Positions 10,611 through 19,897 of a stretch of 64,000 nt of DNA are shown here, in pieces. Position numbers and translations under genes: made by a program. The notes beneath the pieces are model-generated. The model was not told the origin of the DNA and made no database searches. It saw nothing but the letters and a program-made list of their open reading frames with translations. The DNA comes from Ideonella paludis (lineage in GTDB: Bacteria > Pseudomonadota > Gammaproteobacteria > Burkholderiales > Burkholderiaceae_C), in assembly GCF_018069865.1 (NCBI RefSeq), contig NZ_JAGQDG010000002.1, positions 372,001 to 436,000 on the forward strand. Direction: 5' to 3'. Each line of letters starts with the position of its first letter. Within the stretch, counting starts at the first letter, position 1.

Positions 10611-10902
10611 CCGGTCTGTGTCTCTGAGCGGCACCACGGGGCCGCAACAACTCGGGGTAGGCCTTCAAGCTCTGGGGCAAAGCGCAAGGGCTTTTGCATG
10701 ACGCCAGAAAACTCGCTGGGGCATTTCACTTCGGGGCCGACCTGCCATCACACCGTTCTTGGCGCCGCATTCGGCAGCCCGTCAGGTTCTTGGAGGTTGC
10801 AACGCTGTTACCAGCGCGGCCGTCGGGCATGGACTCTTGCCATTCGCCATCAAGTACCCGGCTATTGTAGCCACAGCCCGGGCTCTCGCCGCACTGATTT
10901 CG
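10611..10902. other. 292-bp spacer between rluD and scpB
   Basis: No convincing gene is seen in this spacer. The minus strand contains a TACAAT hexamer (10864-10869) that could be the -10 of an scpB promoter, although no good -35 lies 16-18 bases upstream. Short frames here lack ribosome-binding sites and recognisable similarity. Confidence 0.4.
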
Positions 10903-11883
10903 TTAATCTGGCACCACACTGGCCCAAGCCTGCGCTAAATCTTGAGGTGCAGGGGTGGTGAAGCTGAGTGACTCAGCGCTCAAGGGGTGAACGAAGGCCA
11001 ACTCAGCCGCATGCAGCGCTTGGCGCCTCATCCCCAGCGCGGGGAGCCCGCCGTAAACCGCGTCGGCCACCAAAGGATGACCTCGGTGCTGCAAATGCAC
11101 CCGAATTTGATGCGTGCGCCCTGTGTGCAACTTGCACCAGATCGCTGAAACACCGTCGCGGTAAGCCAGGGGGCGTACATCTGTGCGGGCCTCTTTGCCG
11201 CTGGGTACCACCGCCATCCGCACGCGCACCTGGGGGTCACGGCCGATGGGCGCCTCTACCGTAAAGGGCTGGGCACCGACATCCCCCTGCACCAAAGCCA
11301 TGTATTGGCGGTGAACATCCCGCGCGGCCAAAGCACGGACCAGGGCGGTCATGGCTTCCAAGCTGCGGGCCACCACCATCAGGCCCGAAGTGTCTTTGTC
11401 CAGTCGGTGCACGATGCCGGCCCGAGGCAGGCGCGCAGCCCCCGGGTCTCGCGCCAACAAACCGTTGAGCAAGGTGCCCGACCAGTTGCCGGCCGCTGGG
11501 TGAACCACCAAACCCGCAGGCTTGTTGACCACTAAAAGGTGCTCATCTTCATACACGACATTCAGGTCCATGGCCTGCGGCGTGAAGGCCTGGCTTTCAG
11601 CCGGCTGCACCAGATCCACCTGGACCCGCTGGCCTGCTTTGAGCTTGCGCGAGGTCTGCTGCTGCACCACCTCATTCACCTGAACATGACCTGCTTGAAT
11701 CAGATGCTGCAGATGACTGCGGGAAAACTCAGGCGCCAGTTGAGTCAGCAACTTGTCCAGGCGCAGGCCGTGCTCCTCCAGCCCCACCGATAGGATGCGG
11801 CGCTCAGGCGCGTCGAGCCCTTCTGTGTCATCGGGGGTAAAGCTGCTCACAAGCCCTGGGGGGGCACCCATATAATCATTCAT
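10903..11883 (-). CDS. rluD: 23S rRNA pseudouridine(1911/1915/1917) synthase
   Basis: RluA-family enzyme that converts U1911, U1915 and U1917 in helix 69 of 23S rRNA, needed for ribosome assembly. The 326 residues comprise an S4 domain (LRLDKLLTQLAPEFSRSHLQ) and a catalytic domain with the RluA signature HRLDKDTSGL holding the nucleophilic Asp. TGRTHQIRVHL lies near the C-terminus. ATG 11883 (MNDYMGAPPG) is preferred over the preceding TTG. It is divergent from bamD, as in many proteobacteria. Confidence 0.96.
   Translation of the reverse strand: MNDYMGAPPGLVSSFTPDDTEGLDAPERRILSVGLEEHGLRLDKLLTQLAPEFSRSHLQHLIQAGHVQVNEVVQQQTSRKLKAGQRVQVDLVQPAESQAFTPQAMDLNVVYEDEHLLVVNKPAGLVVHPAAGNWSGTLLNGLLARDPGAARLPRAGIVHRLDKDTSGLMVVARSLEAMTALVRALAARDVHRQYMALVQGDVGAQPFTVEAPIGRDPQVRVRMAVVPSGKEARTDVRPLAYRDGVSAIWCKLHTGRTHQIRVHLQHRGHPLVADAVYGGLPALGMRRQALHAAELAFVHPLSAESLSFTTPAPQDLAQAWASVVPD
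11871..11876 (+). promoter_or_regulatory. Candidate bamD promoter -10
   Basis: A perfect TATAAT on the plus strand lies 64 bases before the bamD ATG, inside the first codons of the divergent rluD. A CTCACA 19 bases upstream is the best -35 candidate and is weak. Inference from sequence only. Confidence 0.5.
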
Positions 11884-11939
11884 CAAGTTTCAGTACAGCC
11901 TGCAGCGTTGGTGGTCATCTGCCAACGTCGGCCCGTCCA

Positions 11940-12749
11940 ATGACCGACAAGACCCATTCTCGCCTGTTCTCCCGTTCTGCCGTGGTGGCGCTTGCCTTGG
12001 TGCTGAGCGCTTGCGCCAGTGGCCCCAAGGACGGTGACATTCAAGGCTCGGCCGCGAAACTCTATGCCGACGCCAAGGATGAGATCGCTTCCGGCGCCTG
12101 GGATGCTGCCGCCAAGTTGCTGGAGCGGGTCGAAGGCCGGGCCGGTGGCACGCTGTTGGCTCAACAGTCACAAATCGACTTGGCCTATGTCTATTGGCGC
12201 GCTGGCGAGAAAGCGCAGGCGCTCTCGACCCTCGATCGCTTCATCAAGCTCAACCCCTCCAGCCCCGGCTTGGACTATGCGCTTTATCTGCGTGGCTTGG
12301 TCAATTTCAATGACAACCTCGGGATCCTAGGCTTTTTGTCCGGTCAAACACTCTCTGAGCGCGACCAACAGGCCTCTCGAGACGCCTACCAGTCCTTCCG
12401 TCAACTGGCTGAGCAATTTCCGGAGTCCAAGTACACACCGGATGCCAAGCTCCGCATGGACTTCATCGTCAATGCGCTGTCCGAGTACGAGGTCCATGTG
12501 GCCCGCTATTACCTGCGCAAAGGCGCATTTGTGGCCGCGGCCAACCGGGCCCAGCAGGCGCTAACCACTTATCCGCAGACTCCGGCCACAGAAGAAGCTC
12601 TGTTCATCATGATCCGGGCCTATGACAAGCTGGGGCTCACCCCCTTGCGTGATGATGCCGACCGCTTGCTGCGCCTGAATTTCCCCAACAGTGGCTTCCT
12701 GGCCGAAGGCAAATCACCTGACAGCAAGCCCTGGTGGAAGCTGTGGTGA
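11940..12749 (+). CDS. bamD: Outer membrane protein assembly factor BamD
   Basis: Essential BAM-complex lipoprotein that recognises unfolded outer-membrane proteins and contacts BamA. The 269-residue product has a type II signal with lipobox LSAC (Cys25). TPR units follow (AAKLYADAKDEIASGAWDAA; YVYWRAGEKAQALSTLDRFI), with SPGLDYALYLRGLVNFND and YYLRKGAFVAAANRAQ as family signatures. It is transcribed away from rluD and ends at a strong terminator. BamB lies 11 kb away in the same window. Confidence 0.96.
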   Translation: MTDKTHSRLFSRSAVVALALVLSACASGPKDGDIQGSAAKLYADAKDEIASGAWDAAAKLLERVEGRAGGTLLAQQSQIDLAYVYWRAGEKAQALSTLDRFIKLNPSSPGLDYALYLRGLVNFNDNLGILGFLSGQTLSERDQQASRDAYQSFRQLAEQFPESKYTPDAKLRMDFIVNALSEYEVHVARYYLRKGAFVAAANRAQQALTTYPQTPATEEALFIMIRAYDKLGLTPLRDDADRLLRLNFPNSGFLAEGKSPDSKPWWKLW

Positions 12750-12773
12750 GCGGCCACTGAGCTGTGACAAAGA

Positions 12774-12796
12774 CGGGGGCTTGATGCCCCCTTTTG
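12774..12796. terminator. Bidirectional terminator between bamD and dinG
   Basis: GGGGGC and GCCCCC form a 6-bp GC stem around TTGAT, followed on the plus strand by TTTT. It sits between the convergent bamD and helicase genes, 25 bases after the bamD stop. Confidence 0.8.
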
Positions 12797-12812
12797 CTTG
12801 GGGGCAGCGTTC

Positions 12813-14792
12813 TTACGCTAATTCACGCAGCCACGCCAAAGCCTGCTCGCCCGATTTCAACGGCGCCATGGGTGGCAAGGCTTGCAACAGCCGAGCCCCA
12901 TAGCGTGCATGCAGCAGCCGAGTGTCGCAAATCACCAGCAGGCCCTTGTCGGATTCCGTGCGAATCAAGCGCCCTGCCCCCTGCTTCAGGGCAATGGCGG
13001 CCTCGGCCACAAAGTAGTCTGCGAAAGCATCCCGGCCTTGGGCTTTGAGGTGCCGCACCCTGGCTTCCACCAAAGGATCGTTGGGCGGTGGAAACGGCAG
13101 CTTGTCGATGATGACGCATTGCAGCGCATCGCCGGGCACATCAATCCCTTCCCAGAAGCTGTGCGAGCCCAGCAGCACGCTGCGGCCCTGCGCAAAGCGC
13201 GAGAGCAAGGTGCGTTTGGGCGCTTGCCCTTGGACCAATAGCTCCAGATCAACCCCCAAGCTGGCCAACTCGGTCTTCATGGCCTCGGCGGCAATGCCCA
13301 AGGCGCGCAGCGTGGTGGTCAGCACAAAGGTGCGGCCGCCCAAGGCCGCTGCACAGTGTGCCGCCGCGCGACCCACCATCACCAAATGAGCCGACTCATT
13401 GGGCGCCGGAAAGCGTGGTGGCACATAGACCCTGGCATTCGCAGGGTAGTCAAAGGGGCTGCCCAGGCGCAGCTTGTCGGCATCTTCCAGGCCCGCGGCT
13501 TCGCAAAACCAGCTCAAGCCGGGGTCATCGCCCAGTGTGGCCGAGGTGAACACCCAGGCGCGTGAGCCTGCGGCACGCTGCTCCGTCATCATGGCTCGGA
13601 TGTCCAACGGCGACTCGATCAGGCGCGCCTGGTGGGGTGTCAGGTCCACCCAGCGGACGCGGTCATCCGCAGCGCGCATCTGGAACCGCGCTGCTTGCGC
13701 AGCCAGCTCCATGGCGCGGCTCTGCAGGCGGGTGAAGTCGGGGGCTGCGCCCAAATGGTCTTGCAGCACGGTGGCGACTTGCTTGAGCGCCGCCGACAAC
13801 TCCTCCAAAGGCGCTTGCAGCGCGCCATCGGCGACCACCTCTTCCCAGCGGCGCTTCACGATGGCGCGCACGTCCCCGGCGCCTTCGGCGGCGCTGAGGC
13901 GCAACTGGCGGGCGGCCAAGTCGCAGGCGCCCGCCAAATCCGCCCACGGCGCCATGCCGCGGGCATGTTGCAGACCGGCAGCGAGCAGGTCCCGAGAGAA
14001 GTCCAAGACCTGCCCCGTGCCCAAGTTCTGGCCCAAGAACTGAACCCCAGCCTCGACCATCTGGTGGGCTTCGTCAAACACCGCAATGTCCACGGTAGGC
14101 AGCAGTTCCGCCACCCCACTGTCTTTGAGCGACAGGTCGGCAAAAAACAGATGGTGGTTCACCACCACGATGTCCGCCGCCATGGCCTCGCGGCGGGCCT
14201 TCATCACATGGCAGTTGTGATACTCCGGGCACTCGCTGCCCAGGCAGTTTTCGCGGGTGGAGGTCACCAAGGGGATGATCTCGGAGCGCTCATCCAGGCC
14301 TTCGAGCTCACCCATGTCCCCGCTGCTGGTCGCCTGCCCCCACTGCTCGATGCGGGCGAGTGCCCGCACTGCCATGCGGTCGCTGAGCAGGGCCCCTTCC
14401 CTGGCTTGGCCCAGCCTGTGGCGGCACAAATAGCTGGCGCGCCCTTTGAGCAAGGCAATGCTGGCCGGCAAGGCCAAGGCCTCTCGCAGGCGCGGCAGAT
14501 CCCGAAAGAAAAGCTGGTCTTGCAGATTCTTGGTGGCGGTGCTGACCAAAGCGCGCCGCCCAGAGAGCAGCACAGGCACCAAGTAGGCAAAGGTCTTACC
14601 CACGCCCGTTCCGGCCTCGACCACCAGGGCCTTGCGGCCTTCAATGGCTTGGGACACGCCTTCGGCCATCTCCAATTGCGGCAAACGGGCCGAAAACCCC
14701 GTGTCCGCCCGCGCCAACGGCCCGGAAGCGGAGAACGCGGCCGCCACCGCCTCGGCCAAGCCACTCAAATCGTCGGACAAAGCGCTGCCCAT
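12813..14792 (-). CDS. DinG/YoaA-type ATP-dependent DNA helicase
   Basis: Superfamily 2, XPD-like 5'-3' helicase with an iron-sulfur domain, acting on stalled forks and other DNA structures. Motif I AGTGVGKTF is near residue 62. Candidate cluster cysteines are in SYLCRH and CLGSECPEYHNC, and a DEAH box lies near residue 241. The C-terminal motifs GSHSFWEGIDVPG and KQGAGRLIR complete the core. At 659 residues it fits YoaA/DinG. Which of the two subfamilies applies is not resolved by eye, so no symbol is given. Its ATG overlaps the ydcH-like stop (TGATG). Confidence 0.92.
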   Translation of the reverse strand: MGSALSDDLSGLAEAVAAAFSASGPLARADTGFSARLPQLEMAEGVSQAIEGRKALVVEAGTGVGKTFAYLVPVLLSGRRALVSTATKNLQDQLFFRDLPRLREALALPASIALLKGRASYLCRHRLGQAREGALLSDRMAVRALARIEQWGQATSSGDMGELEGLDERSEIIPLVTSTRENCLGSECPEYHNCHVMKARREAMAADIVVVNHHLFFADLSLKDSGVAELLPTVDIAVFDEAHQMVEAGVQFLGQNLGTGQVLDFSRDLLAAGLQHARGMAPWADLAGACDLAARQLRLSAAEGAGDVRAIVKRRWEEVVADGALQAPLEELSAALKQVATVLQDHLGAAPDFTRLQSRAMELAAQAARFQMRAADDRVRWVDLTPHQARLIESPLDIRAMMTEQRAAGSRAWVFTSATLGDDPGLSWFCEAAGLEDADKLRLGSPFDYPANARVYVPPRFPAPNESAHLVMVGRAAAHCAAALGGRTFVLTTTLRALGIAAEAMKTELASLGVDLELLVQGQAPKRTLLSRFAQGRSVLLGSHSFWEGIDVPGDALQCVIIDKLPFPPPNDPLVEARVRHLKAQGRDAFADYFVAEAAIALKQGAGRLIRTESDKGLLVICDTRLLHARYGARLLQALPPMAPLKSGEQALAWLRELA

Positions 14793-14995
14793 CAGGCGGG
14801 CTCAGGTGGCTCGAGAGAAGCCTCAAGCCGGGATATCTGGTCTTTCAGGGCCAAGCGCCGCTTCTTGAGGCGGCGCAAAGTCAGCTCGTCCAGGGCCGCT
14901 TTGGGTTCAGCTTGATCGATCAAGCTGTCGAGATCAGCGTGTTCAATCCGCAACTCGATCAATCGTCGATGGGGAGAATGTAAATTGTTGGACAT
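14792..14995 (-). CDS. YdcH family (DUF465) small helical protein
   Basis: A 67-residue charged, Leu-rich helical protein of the DUF465/YdcH family, whose function is unknown. Typical features are RRLIELRIEHADLDSLID in the first half and LRRLKKRRLALKDQISRLE in the second, which suggest a two-helix coiled-coil hairpin. It is coupled to the downstream helicase by a 1-base stop/start overlap. The protein family assignment is good; no role is claimed. Confidence 0.85.
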   Translation of the reverse strand: MSNNLHSPHRRLIELRIEHADLDSLIDQAEPKAALDELTLRRLKKRRLALKDQISRLEASLEPPEPA

Positions 14996-15039
14996 GCAGA
15001 AGGCGGCGGGCAGGGCTGCGACAGTTTATATTGCGCACC

Positions 15040-15816
15040 ATGAACAGCGCGCCCCATGGTTTCCGAATTTCCGCCGCCACAGGCCTGCACAAGGGCGACC
15101 GCGCGTATCAGCAGGATCAGGTGGAAATCTTCACCCACCCTCGGGTTGCCGGCTGCGCGCTGGCCGTGGTGGCCGACGGCATGGGCGGCAAGAGCGGCGG
15201 CAGAACGGCGGCAGACCAAGTGGTGATGACGGCCAAACAGGTGTTCGACCGTTTCAATCCGTCCATCGAAAACCCGGAGGCCATGCTGCGCCAATTGGTG
15301 GTGGAAGCGCACTTGATGATCAAGTTGACCGCCATCACCGCCGACGAAGAGCCCCACAGCACCATTGCCGCTTTCATGCTCCTGCCCAACCGCACGGCCT
15401 ACACCGTGCATGCGGGGGACTCACGGGTCTACCACTTCCGTGGCGCTGACATGCTGCGCCGCACCACCGATCATTCCTATGTGCAGCGGCTGATCGACGA
15501 AGGCAAGATCACCGAAGCCCAAGCCAACGCCCACCCCCAGTCCAATCTATTGACGGGCTGTTTGGGCACGCAGCAAGACCCGCCCGTTGAAGTCATGGCC
15601 ATCGAACATGTGGCCGTGGGTGACGCGCTGGTGGCCTGCTCAGACGGCCTGTGGCACTACCTCAGCCCCAAAGAGCTGGGCGCCATCACCAATGCCCTGA
15701 GCCCGCGCGAGGCCAGCGAGATGCTGATCAGCAAAGCCCGCCAGCGCGCACGCGGCACGGGTGACAACCTCTGCATGGCCATCATGCGGGTGGAAGCCCT
15801 GGCGCCGGGGCACTGA
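15040..15816 (+). CDS. PP2C-type serine/threonine protein phosphatase
   Basis: Metal-dependent (PPM) phosphatase removing phosphate from Ser/Thr residues of target proteins. Conserved metal-binding and catalytic motifs are present in order: RxxDQD-like RAYQQDQ, VVADGMGG, HAGDSRVY, ACSDGLW and GDNLCM. The 258-residue single-domain form has no membrane segment, so it is cytoplasmic. The ATG giving MNSAPHGFRI is chosen over a TTG three codons upstream. No partner kinase gene lies in the window, so its substrate is unknown. Confidence 0.92.
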   Translation: MNSAPHGFRISAATGLHKGDRAYQQDQVEIFTHPRVAGCALAVVADGMGGKSGGRTAADQVVMTAKQVFDRFNPSIENPEAMLRQLVVEAHLMIKLTAITADEEPHSTIAAFMLLPNRTAYTVHAGDSRVYHFRGADMLRRTTDHSYVQRLIDEGKITEAQANAHPQSNLLTGCLGTQQDPPVEVMAIEHVAVGDALVACSDGLWHYLSPKELGAITNALSPREASEMLISKARQRARGTGDNLCMAIMRVEALAPGH

Positions 15817-15856
15817 GGGCCTGGGCCCAAAGCTGCTGCGCGGGCCAGAGCCCTGC

Positions 15857-16957
15857 TCAAGTCAGGCTGGTGTCCACGGTGCGGCGCTCCAGCGCCAAAA
15901 ACTCCGCCGACTGCATTTCATTCAAGCGCGACACCGTACGCGGGAACTCATGCGACATCGGCCCTTCGGTGTAGAGCTGTTCTGGTGGCACCTCGGCCGA
16001 CATGATGAGCTTAACGCGCCGGTCGTAGAGCACATCCACCAGCCAGGTAAAGCGCCGTGCCTCGGAGGCCAGGCGCACTGGCATCATGGGGACGTTGGAC
16101 AGCAGCAGCGTGTGGAACTGGCTGGCCAACTCCAAATAGTCATTTTGCGAGCGAGGGCCACCGCACAGGGTGTCAAAGTCAAACCAGACCACCCCGCCCG
16201 CGCGACGTCGGGCACGCAGCTCGCGGTGCTCAATGCGCAGCAGCGGTGACTCTTCTTTGGCTTCAGCCAGCTCTTCAAAGGCCTGCGTCATGGCGGCGTC
16301 TGCCTTGTCCCCCAAGGGTGTGTGATACAGCTCGACATGCTCCAGCGTGCGCTGGCGATAGTCGGTGCCGTTGTCCACATTGATGACCTCAAGCTTGTCC
16401 TTCAGCAGCTCAATAGCCGGCAGGATGCGGTCGCGGTGCAGCCCATTGGGGTAGAGCCCATCGGGGTGGAAGTTGGAGGTGGTCACGATGGAGACGCGGT
16501 GGTTGAACAGCGACTCCAGCAAGCGATGAAGAATCATCGCGTCGGTCACGTCCGCCACATGGAACTCATCGAAGCAGATCAGGCGAAAGCGCCGGGCAAT
16601 GCGTTGGCCCAGTTCATCCAGCGGGTTCTGCAAGCCCTTGAGGTCTTGCAGCTCGCGATGAACCTCGCGCATGAACTCATGAAAGTGCAGCCGCGTCTTG
16701 CGCGTCAGGGGCACCGCCTGAAAGAACGCGTCCATCAAAAAGCTCTTGCCCCGCCCTACCCCACCATACATGTACACGCCACGCGGAATCGGCGGGCGCA
16801 CCAGCATTTTGGTGATCGCATTGCCGCGCCGGGCCTTGTAGGCGGCCCACTCATCTTGGCAGCGCTGGAGCGCTGCTACAGCACGAAGTTGCGCCGGGTC
16901 ACTGCGGTAGCCGCGTTCATCAAGGAGTTGCTGATAGAGCTCGGTGACGGTGGTCAT
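15857..16957 (-). CDS. zapE: Cell division protein ZapE (AFG1-like ATPase)
   Basis: AFG1/LACE1-family P-loop ATPase that associates with the Z-ring under stress in E. coli. The Walker A is GGVGRGKSFLMD (about residue 66) and the Walker B region is RLICFDEFHV. Further family blocks are TTSNFHPDGLYPNGL and DFDTLCGGPRSQNDYLEL. The 366 residues are normal. It lies just upstream of and in the same orientation as the odh cluster's last gene, but downstream of its hairpin, so it is probably transcribed separately. Confidence 0.93.
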   Translation of the reverse strand: MTTVTELYQQLLDERGYRSDPAQLRAVAALQRCQDEWAAYKARRGNAITKMLVRPPIPRGVYMYGGVGRGKSFLMDAFFQAVPLTRKTRLHFHEFMREVHRELQDLKGLQNPLDELGQRIARRFRLICFDEFHVADVTDAMILHRLLESLFNHRVSIVTTSNFHPDGLYPNGLHRDRILPAIELLKDKLEVINVDNGTDYRQRTLEHVELYHTPLGDKADAAMTQAFEELAEAKEESPLLRIEHRELRARRRAGGVVWFDFDTLCGGPRSQNDYLELASQFHTLLLSNVPMMPVRLASEARRFTWLVDVLYDRRVKLIMSAEVPPEQLYTEGPMSHEFPRTVSRLNEMQSAEFLALERRTVDTSLT

Positions 16958-16997
16958 GGGGTGATTGTCGACTGGGAAGTGATGGACCTTAACGACG

Positions 16998-17021
16998 AAG
17001 GGGCAGCCAAAGCCGCCCCTT
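16998..17021 (-). terminator. GC hairpin downstream of lpdA
   Basis: On the minus strand AAGGGGC and GCCCCTT pair around GGCTTTGGCT, about 22 bases after the lpdA stop and before zapE. There is no real T-run, so it may slow rather than end transcription or stabilise the mRNA 3' end. Confidence 0.45.
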
Positions 17022-17042
17022 GTGGTGTCCGACGCAGGCCGA

Positions 17043-18470
17043 TCAGAAGTTCAGCGTGCGCTTATCGACGGCCAAAGCGGCTTCCTTGGTCGACTCCGAC
17101 AGCGACGGGTGCGCGTGGCAGATACGGGCGATGTCTTCAGCCGAGGCCTTGAACTCCATGGCCATCACGGCTTCGGAGATCAGCTCGGAGGCCATGGGGC
17201 CGATGATGTGCACGCCCAGAATTTCGTCGCTCTTGGCGTCGGCCAAGATCTTGACGAAGCCGGTGGTGTCACCCAGCGCCCGCGCCCGGCCATTGGCCAA
17301 GAAGGGGAATTGACCGGCCTTGTAGGCCACGCCATCGGCCTTGAGCTGCTGCTCGGTGCGGCCCACCCAAGCGATCTCGGGGCTGGTGTAGATGACCCAA
17401 GGAATGGTGTTGAAGTTGACATGCCCGTGTTGGCCCGCAATGCGCTCGGCCACGGCCACGCCTTCTTCTTCCGCCTTGTGGGCCAGCATGGGGCCGCGCA
17501 CCACATCACCCACCGCCCAGACATTGGGCAGGTTGGTCTTGCAGTCACCGTCCACCACAATGGCACCGCGCTCGTCCAGGGCCAGGCCCACGGCTTCCAC
17601 GTTCAGGCCAATGGTGTTGGGCACGCGGCCAATCGAGACGATCAGCTTGTCCACCGCCAGCTCCTGGGCTTCGCCCTTGGCGTTGGCATAAGACACGGTC
17701 ACACCCTTCTTGCCAGACTTGACCTCAGCGATCTTCACACCCAGCTCGATCTTCAAGCCCTGCTTGGTGAACTGCTTGAGGGCTTCCTTGGCCACGCCAT
17801 CATCGACAGCGGCGAGGAAGGCCGGCATGCCTTCGAGCACCGTCACTTCAGCACCCAGGCGGCGCCAGACCGAGCCCATTTCCAGGCCGATCACACCGGA
17901 GCCGATCACGCCCAACTTCTTGGGCACGGCACCGATGCGCAGCGCGCCGTCGTTGGAGAGAATGTTCTCTTCGTCGAAGGCCGCACCCGGCAGTTGGCGC
18001 GCGTTGGAGCCCGTGGCGACGATCACGTGCTTGGCGCTGATGACTTCTTCAGCGGCGCCGGCGACCTTGATCTCGTAGAGGCCATCCTTGGCCGCGACAA
18101 AAGAGCCACGGCCGTGGAAGAAGCTGACCTTGTTCTTCTTGAACAGGTAGAGGATGCCGTCGTTGTTTTGCTTCACGACGTTGTCTTTGCGGGCCACCAT
18201 CTTGGCCACATCCATGCTCACCTTGCCGGTCGAGATGCCGTGGTCTGCGAAGTGGTGGTTGGCATGCTCAAAGTGCTCGGACGACTGCAGCAAAGCCTTG
18301 GAGGGAATGCAGCCGACATTGGTGCAGGTGCCGCCCGGGGCGGGGCCGCCGGCGGCGTTCTTCCACTCGTCGATACAGGCGGTGTTGAAGCCCAGTTGTG
18401 CTGCGCGAATGGCAGCGATGTAGCCGCCGGGGCCGCCGCCGATGACGACGACATCAAATTGCTTGGACAT
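17043..18470 (-). CDS. lpdA: Dihydrolipoyl dehydrogenase (E3 of 2-oxoglutarate dehydrogenase)
   Basis: FAD-dependent E3 that reoxidises dihydrolipoamide on the E2 subunit with NAD+. An N-terminal FAD-binding [14 protein letters not shown] motif, the redox-active pair in [16 protein letters not shown] and the NAD-binding [13 protein letters not shown] are visible. So are [13 protein letters not shown] and the C-terminal His-Glu catalytic region [10 protein letters not shown]. Start [12 protein letters not shown] gives 475 residues. It is the last gene of odhA-odhB-lpdA, so this copy very likely serves the 2-oxoglutarate dehydrogenase complex. Confidence 0.96.
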   Translation of the reverse strand: MSKQFDVVVIGGGPGGYIAAIRAAQLGFNTACIDEWKNAAGGPAPGGTCTNVGCIPSKALLQSSEHFEHANHHFADHGISTGKVSMDVAKMVARKDNVVKQNNDGILYLFKKNKVSFFHGRGSFVAAKDGLYEIKVAGAAEEVISAKHVIVATGSNARQLPGAAFDEENILSNDGALRIGAVPKKLGVIGSGVIGLEMGSVWRRLGAEVTVLEGMPAFLAAVDDGVAKEALKQFTKQGLKIELGVKIAEVKSGKKGVTVSYANAKGEAQELAVDKLIVSIGRVPNTIGLNVEAVGLALDERGAIVVDGDCKTNLPNVWAVGDVVRGPMLAHKAEEEGVAVAERIAGQHGHVNFNTIPWVIYTSPEIAWVGRTEQQLKADGVAYKAGQFPFLANGRARALGDTTGFVKILADAKSDEILGVHIIGPMASELISEAVMAMEFKASAEDIARICHAHPSLSESTKEAALAVDKRTLNF

Positions 18471-18494
18471 ATTGAATCCTGTGTGTCTTGGCAA

Positions 18495-18514
18495 AGCGCC
18501 CCCGAAGGGGCGCT
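18495..18514 (-). repeat. UUCG-tetraloop hairpin between odhB and lpdA
   Basis: On the minus strand AGCGCCCC-TTCG-GGGGCGCT is an 8-bp perfect GC-rich stem with the extra-stable UUCG loop, followed only by TT. It fills most of the odhB-lpdA gap. It could protect the upstream odhAB message or attenuate readthrough into lpdA. Confidence 0.6.
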
Positions 18515-18530
18515 GTGATGCAGTGTTCGA

Positions 18531-19787
18531 TCAGATATCGAACAACAGTCGGGCCGGGTCTTCCAGCGCTTCCTTCATGGCCACCAAGCCCAGCACGGCT
18601 TCGCGACCGTCGATGATGCGGTGGTCATAAGACATGGCCAGGTAGTTGATGGGGCGCACCACCACTTGGCCGTTCTCGACGACGGCACGGTCCTTGGTGG
18701 CGTGCACGCCCAGGATGGCCGACTGAGGCGGGTTGATGATGGGGGTCGACAGCATGGAGCCGAAGGTGCCACCGTTGGAGATGGAGAAGGTACCGCCGGT
18801 CAGCTCTTCGATGCCCAGCTTGCCGTCCTTGGCCTTCTGGCCAAATTCAGCGATCTTCTTTTCGATCTCTGCAAAGGTGAGCTGGTCCGCATTGCGGATG
18901 ATGGGCACCACCAAGCCGCGGGGCGAACCCACGGCGATACCGATGTCGAAGTAGCCGTGGTAGACGATGTCGTTGCCATCGACCGAGGCGTTCAGCACCG
19001 GGTACTTCTTCAAGGCATGCACGGCGGCCTTGACGAAGAAGCTCATGAAGCCCAGCTTGACGCCGTGTTCCTTCTCGAACTTGTCCTGGAACTTCTTGCG
19101 CATCTCCATCACCGGTGCCATGTTCACTTCGTTGAACGTGGTCAGGATGGCGTTGGTGGATTGCGACTGCACCAGACGCTCCGCAACGCGAGCGCGCAGG
19201 CGCGACATCGGCACGCGCTGCTCGGGGCGGTCGCCCAGGTTCTGCGCAGCAGGTGCAGCCACGGCCGGCAGAGGCTTGGCCACCGCGGCGTTCACGGGGG
19301 CTGCGACCGGTGCAGCAGGCTTGGCGGCACCAGCGGCCACCGCGCCCAAGACATCACCCTTGGTGACACGGCCATCTTTGCCCGTGCCGGCCACGGAGCC
19401 AGCGGCCAGGCCGTTGTCGGCCATCAGCTTGGCAGCAGCAGGCATGGCCACGCCAGACTTGTCCGCAGCAGCGGAGGCTGCTGGGGCCGAGGCTGGGGCG
19501 GCAGCAGGCGCGGCAGCTGCGGCGGGGGCTGCTGCTCCAGCCTTGGCTTCGGTGTCGATTTGGGCGATCAACTGCTCGGCCACCACGGTGCCACCGTCGG
19601 CGACGACCAAGGCCACCAAGACGCCAGCCGCAGGTGCGGGCACTTCGAGGACGACCTTATCGGTTTCCACTTCGATGAGGATTTCATCGACCGCCACGGC
19701 GTCGCCGGGCTTCTTCTTCCACTGCAGCAAGGTGGCTTCGGCCACGGACTCTGAGAGCTGGGGAACTTTGACTTCAACAATTGCCAT
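18531..19787 (-). CDS. odhB: Dihydrolipoyllysine-residue succinyltransferase (E2)
   Basis: E2 core of the 2-oxoglutarate dehydrogenase complex, transferring the succinyl group from lipoyl-lysine to CoA. One N-terminal lipoyl domain carries the lipoylated Lys in [11 protein letters not shown] (about residues 30-50). An Ala/Pro-rich linker leads to a peripheral subunit-binding domain ([26 protein letters not shown]) and a catalytic domain ending in [13 protein letters not shown] with the active-site His. The 418 residues are typical. It follows odhA by 110 bases. Confidence 0.97.
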   Translation of the reverse strand: MAIVEVKVPQLSESVAEATLLQWKKKPGDAVAVDEILIEVETDKVVLEVPAPAAGVLVALVVADGGTVVAEQLIAQIDTEAKAGAAAPAAAAAPAAAPASAPAASAAADKSGVAMPAAAKLMADNGLAAGSVAGTGKDGRVTKGDVLGAVAAGAAKPAAPVAAPVNAAVAKPLPAVAAPAAQNLGDRPEQRVPMSRLRARVAERLVQSQSTNAILTTFNEVNMAPVMEMRKKFQDKFEKEHGVKLGFMSFFVKAAVHALKKYPVLNASVDGNDIVYHGYFDIGIAVGSPRGLVVPIIRNADQLTFAEIEKKIAEFGQKAKDGKLGIEELTGGTFSISNGGTFGSMLSTPIINPPQSAILGVHATKDRAVVENGQVVVRPINYLAMSYDHRIIDGREAVLGLVAMKEALEDPARLLFDI

Positions 19788-19897
19788 GATGTGACTCGTA
19801 TTCGGTGAGGAGACGCCTGGGGCCGCCTGTCTGGGCGGTGCTCAACACAACAGCACCGTGCCCAACAGGGCGGCCGCCAGTGGCGCCCGCCTGGGTC

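Noticed and set aside
10477-10680. 67-codon minus-strand frame spanning the start of scpB
   Set aside because: Overlaps scpB out of frame, lacks a good ribosome-binding site and has no similarity I recognise.
17022-18518. 498-codon open frame antisense to lpdA
   Set aside because: Mirror of the dihydrolipoyl dehydrogenase gene with no conserved motif and no upstream signals.
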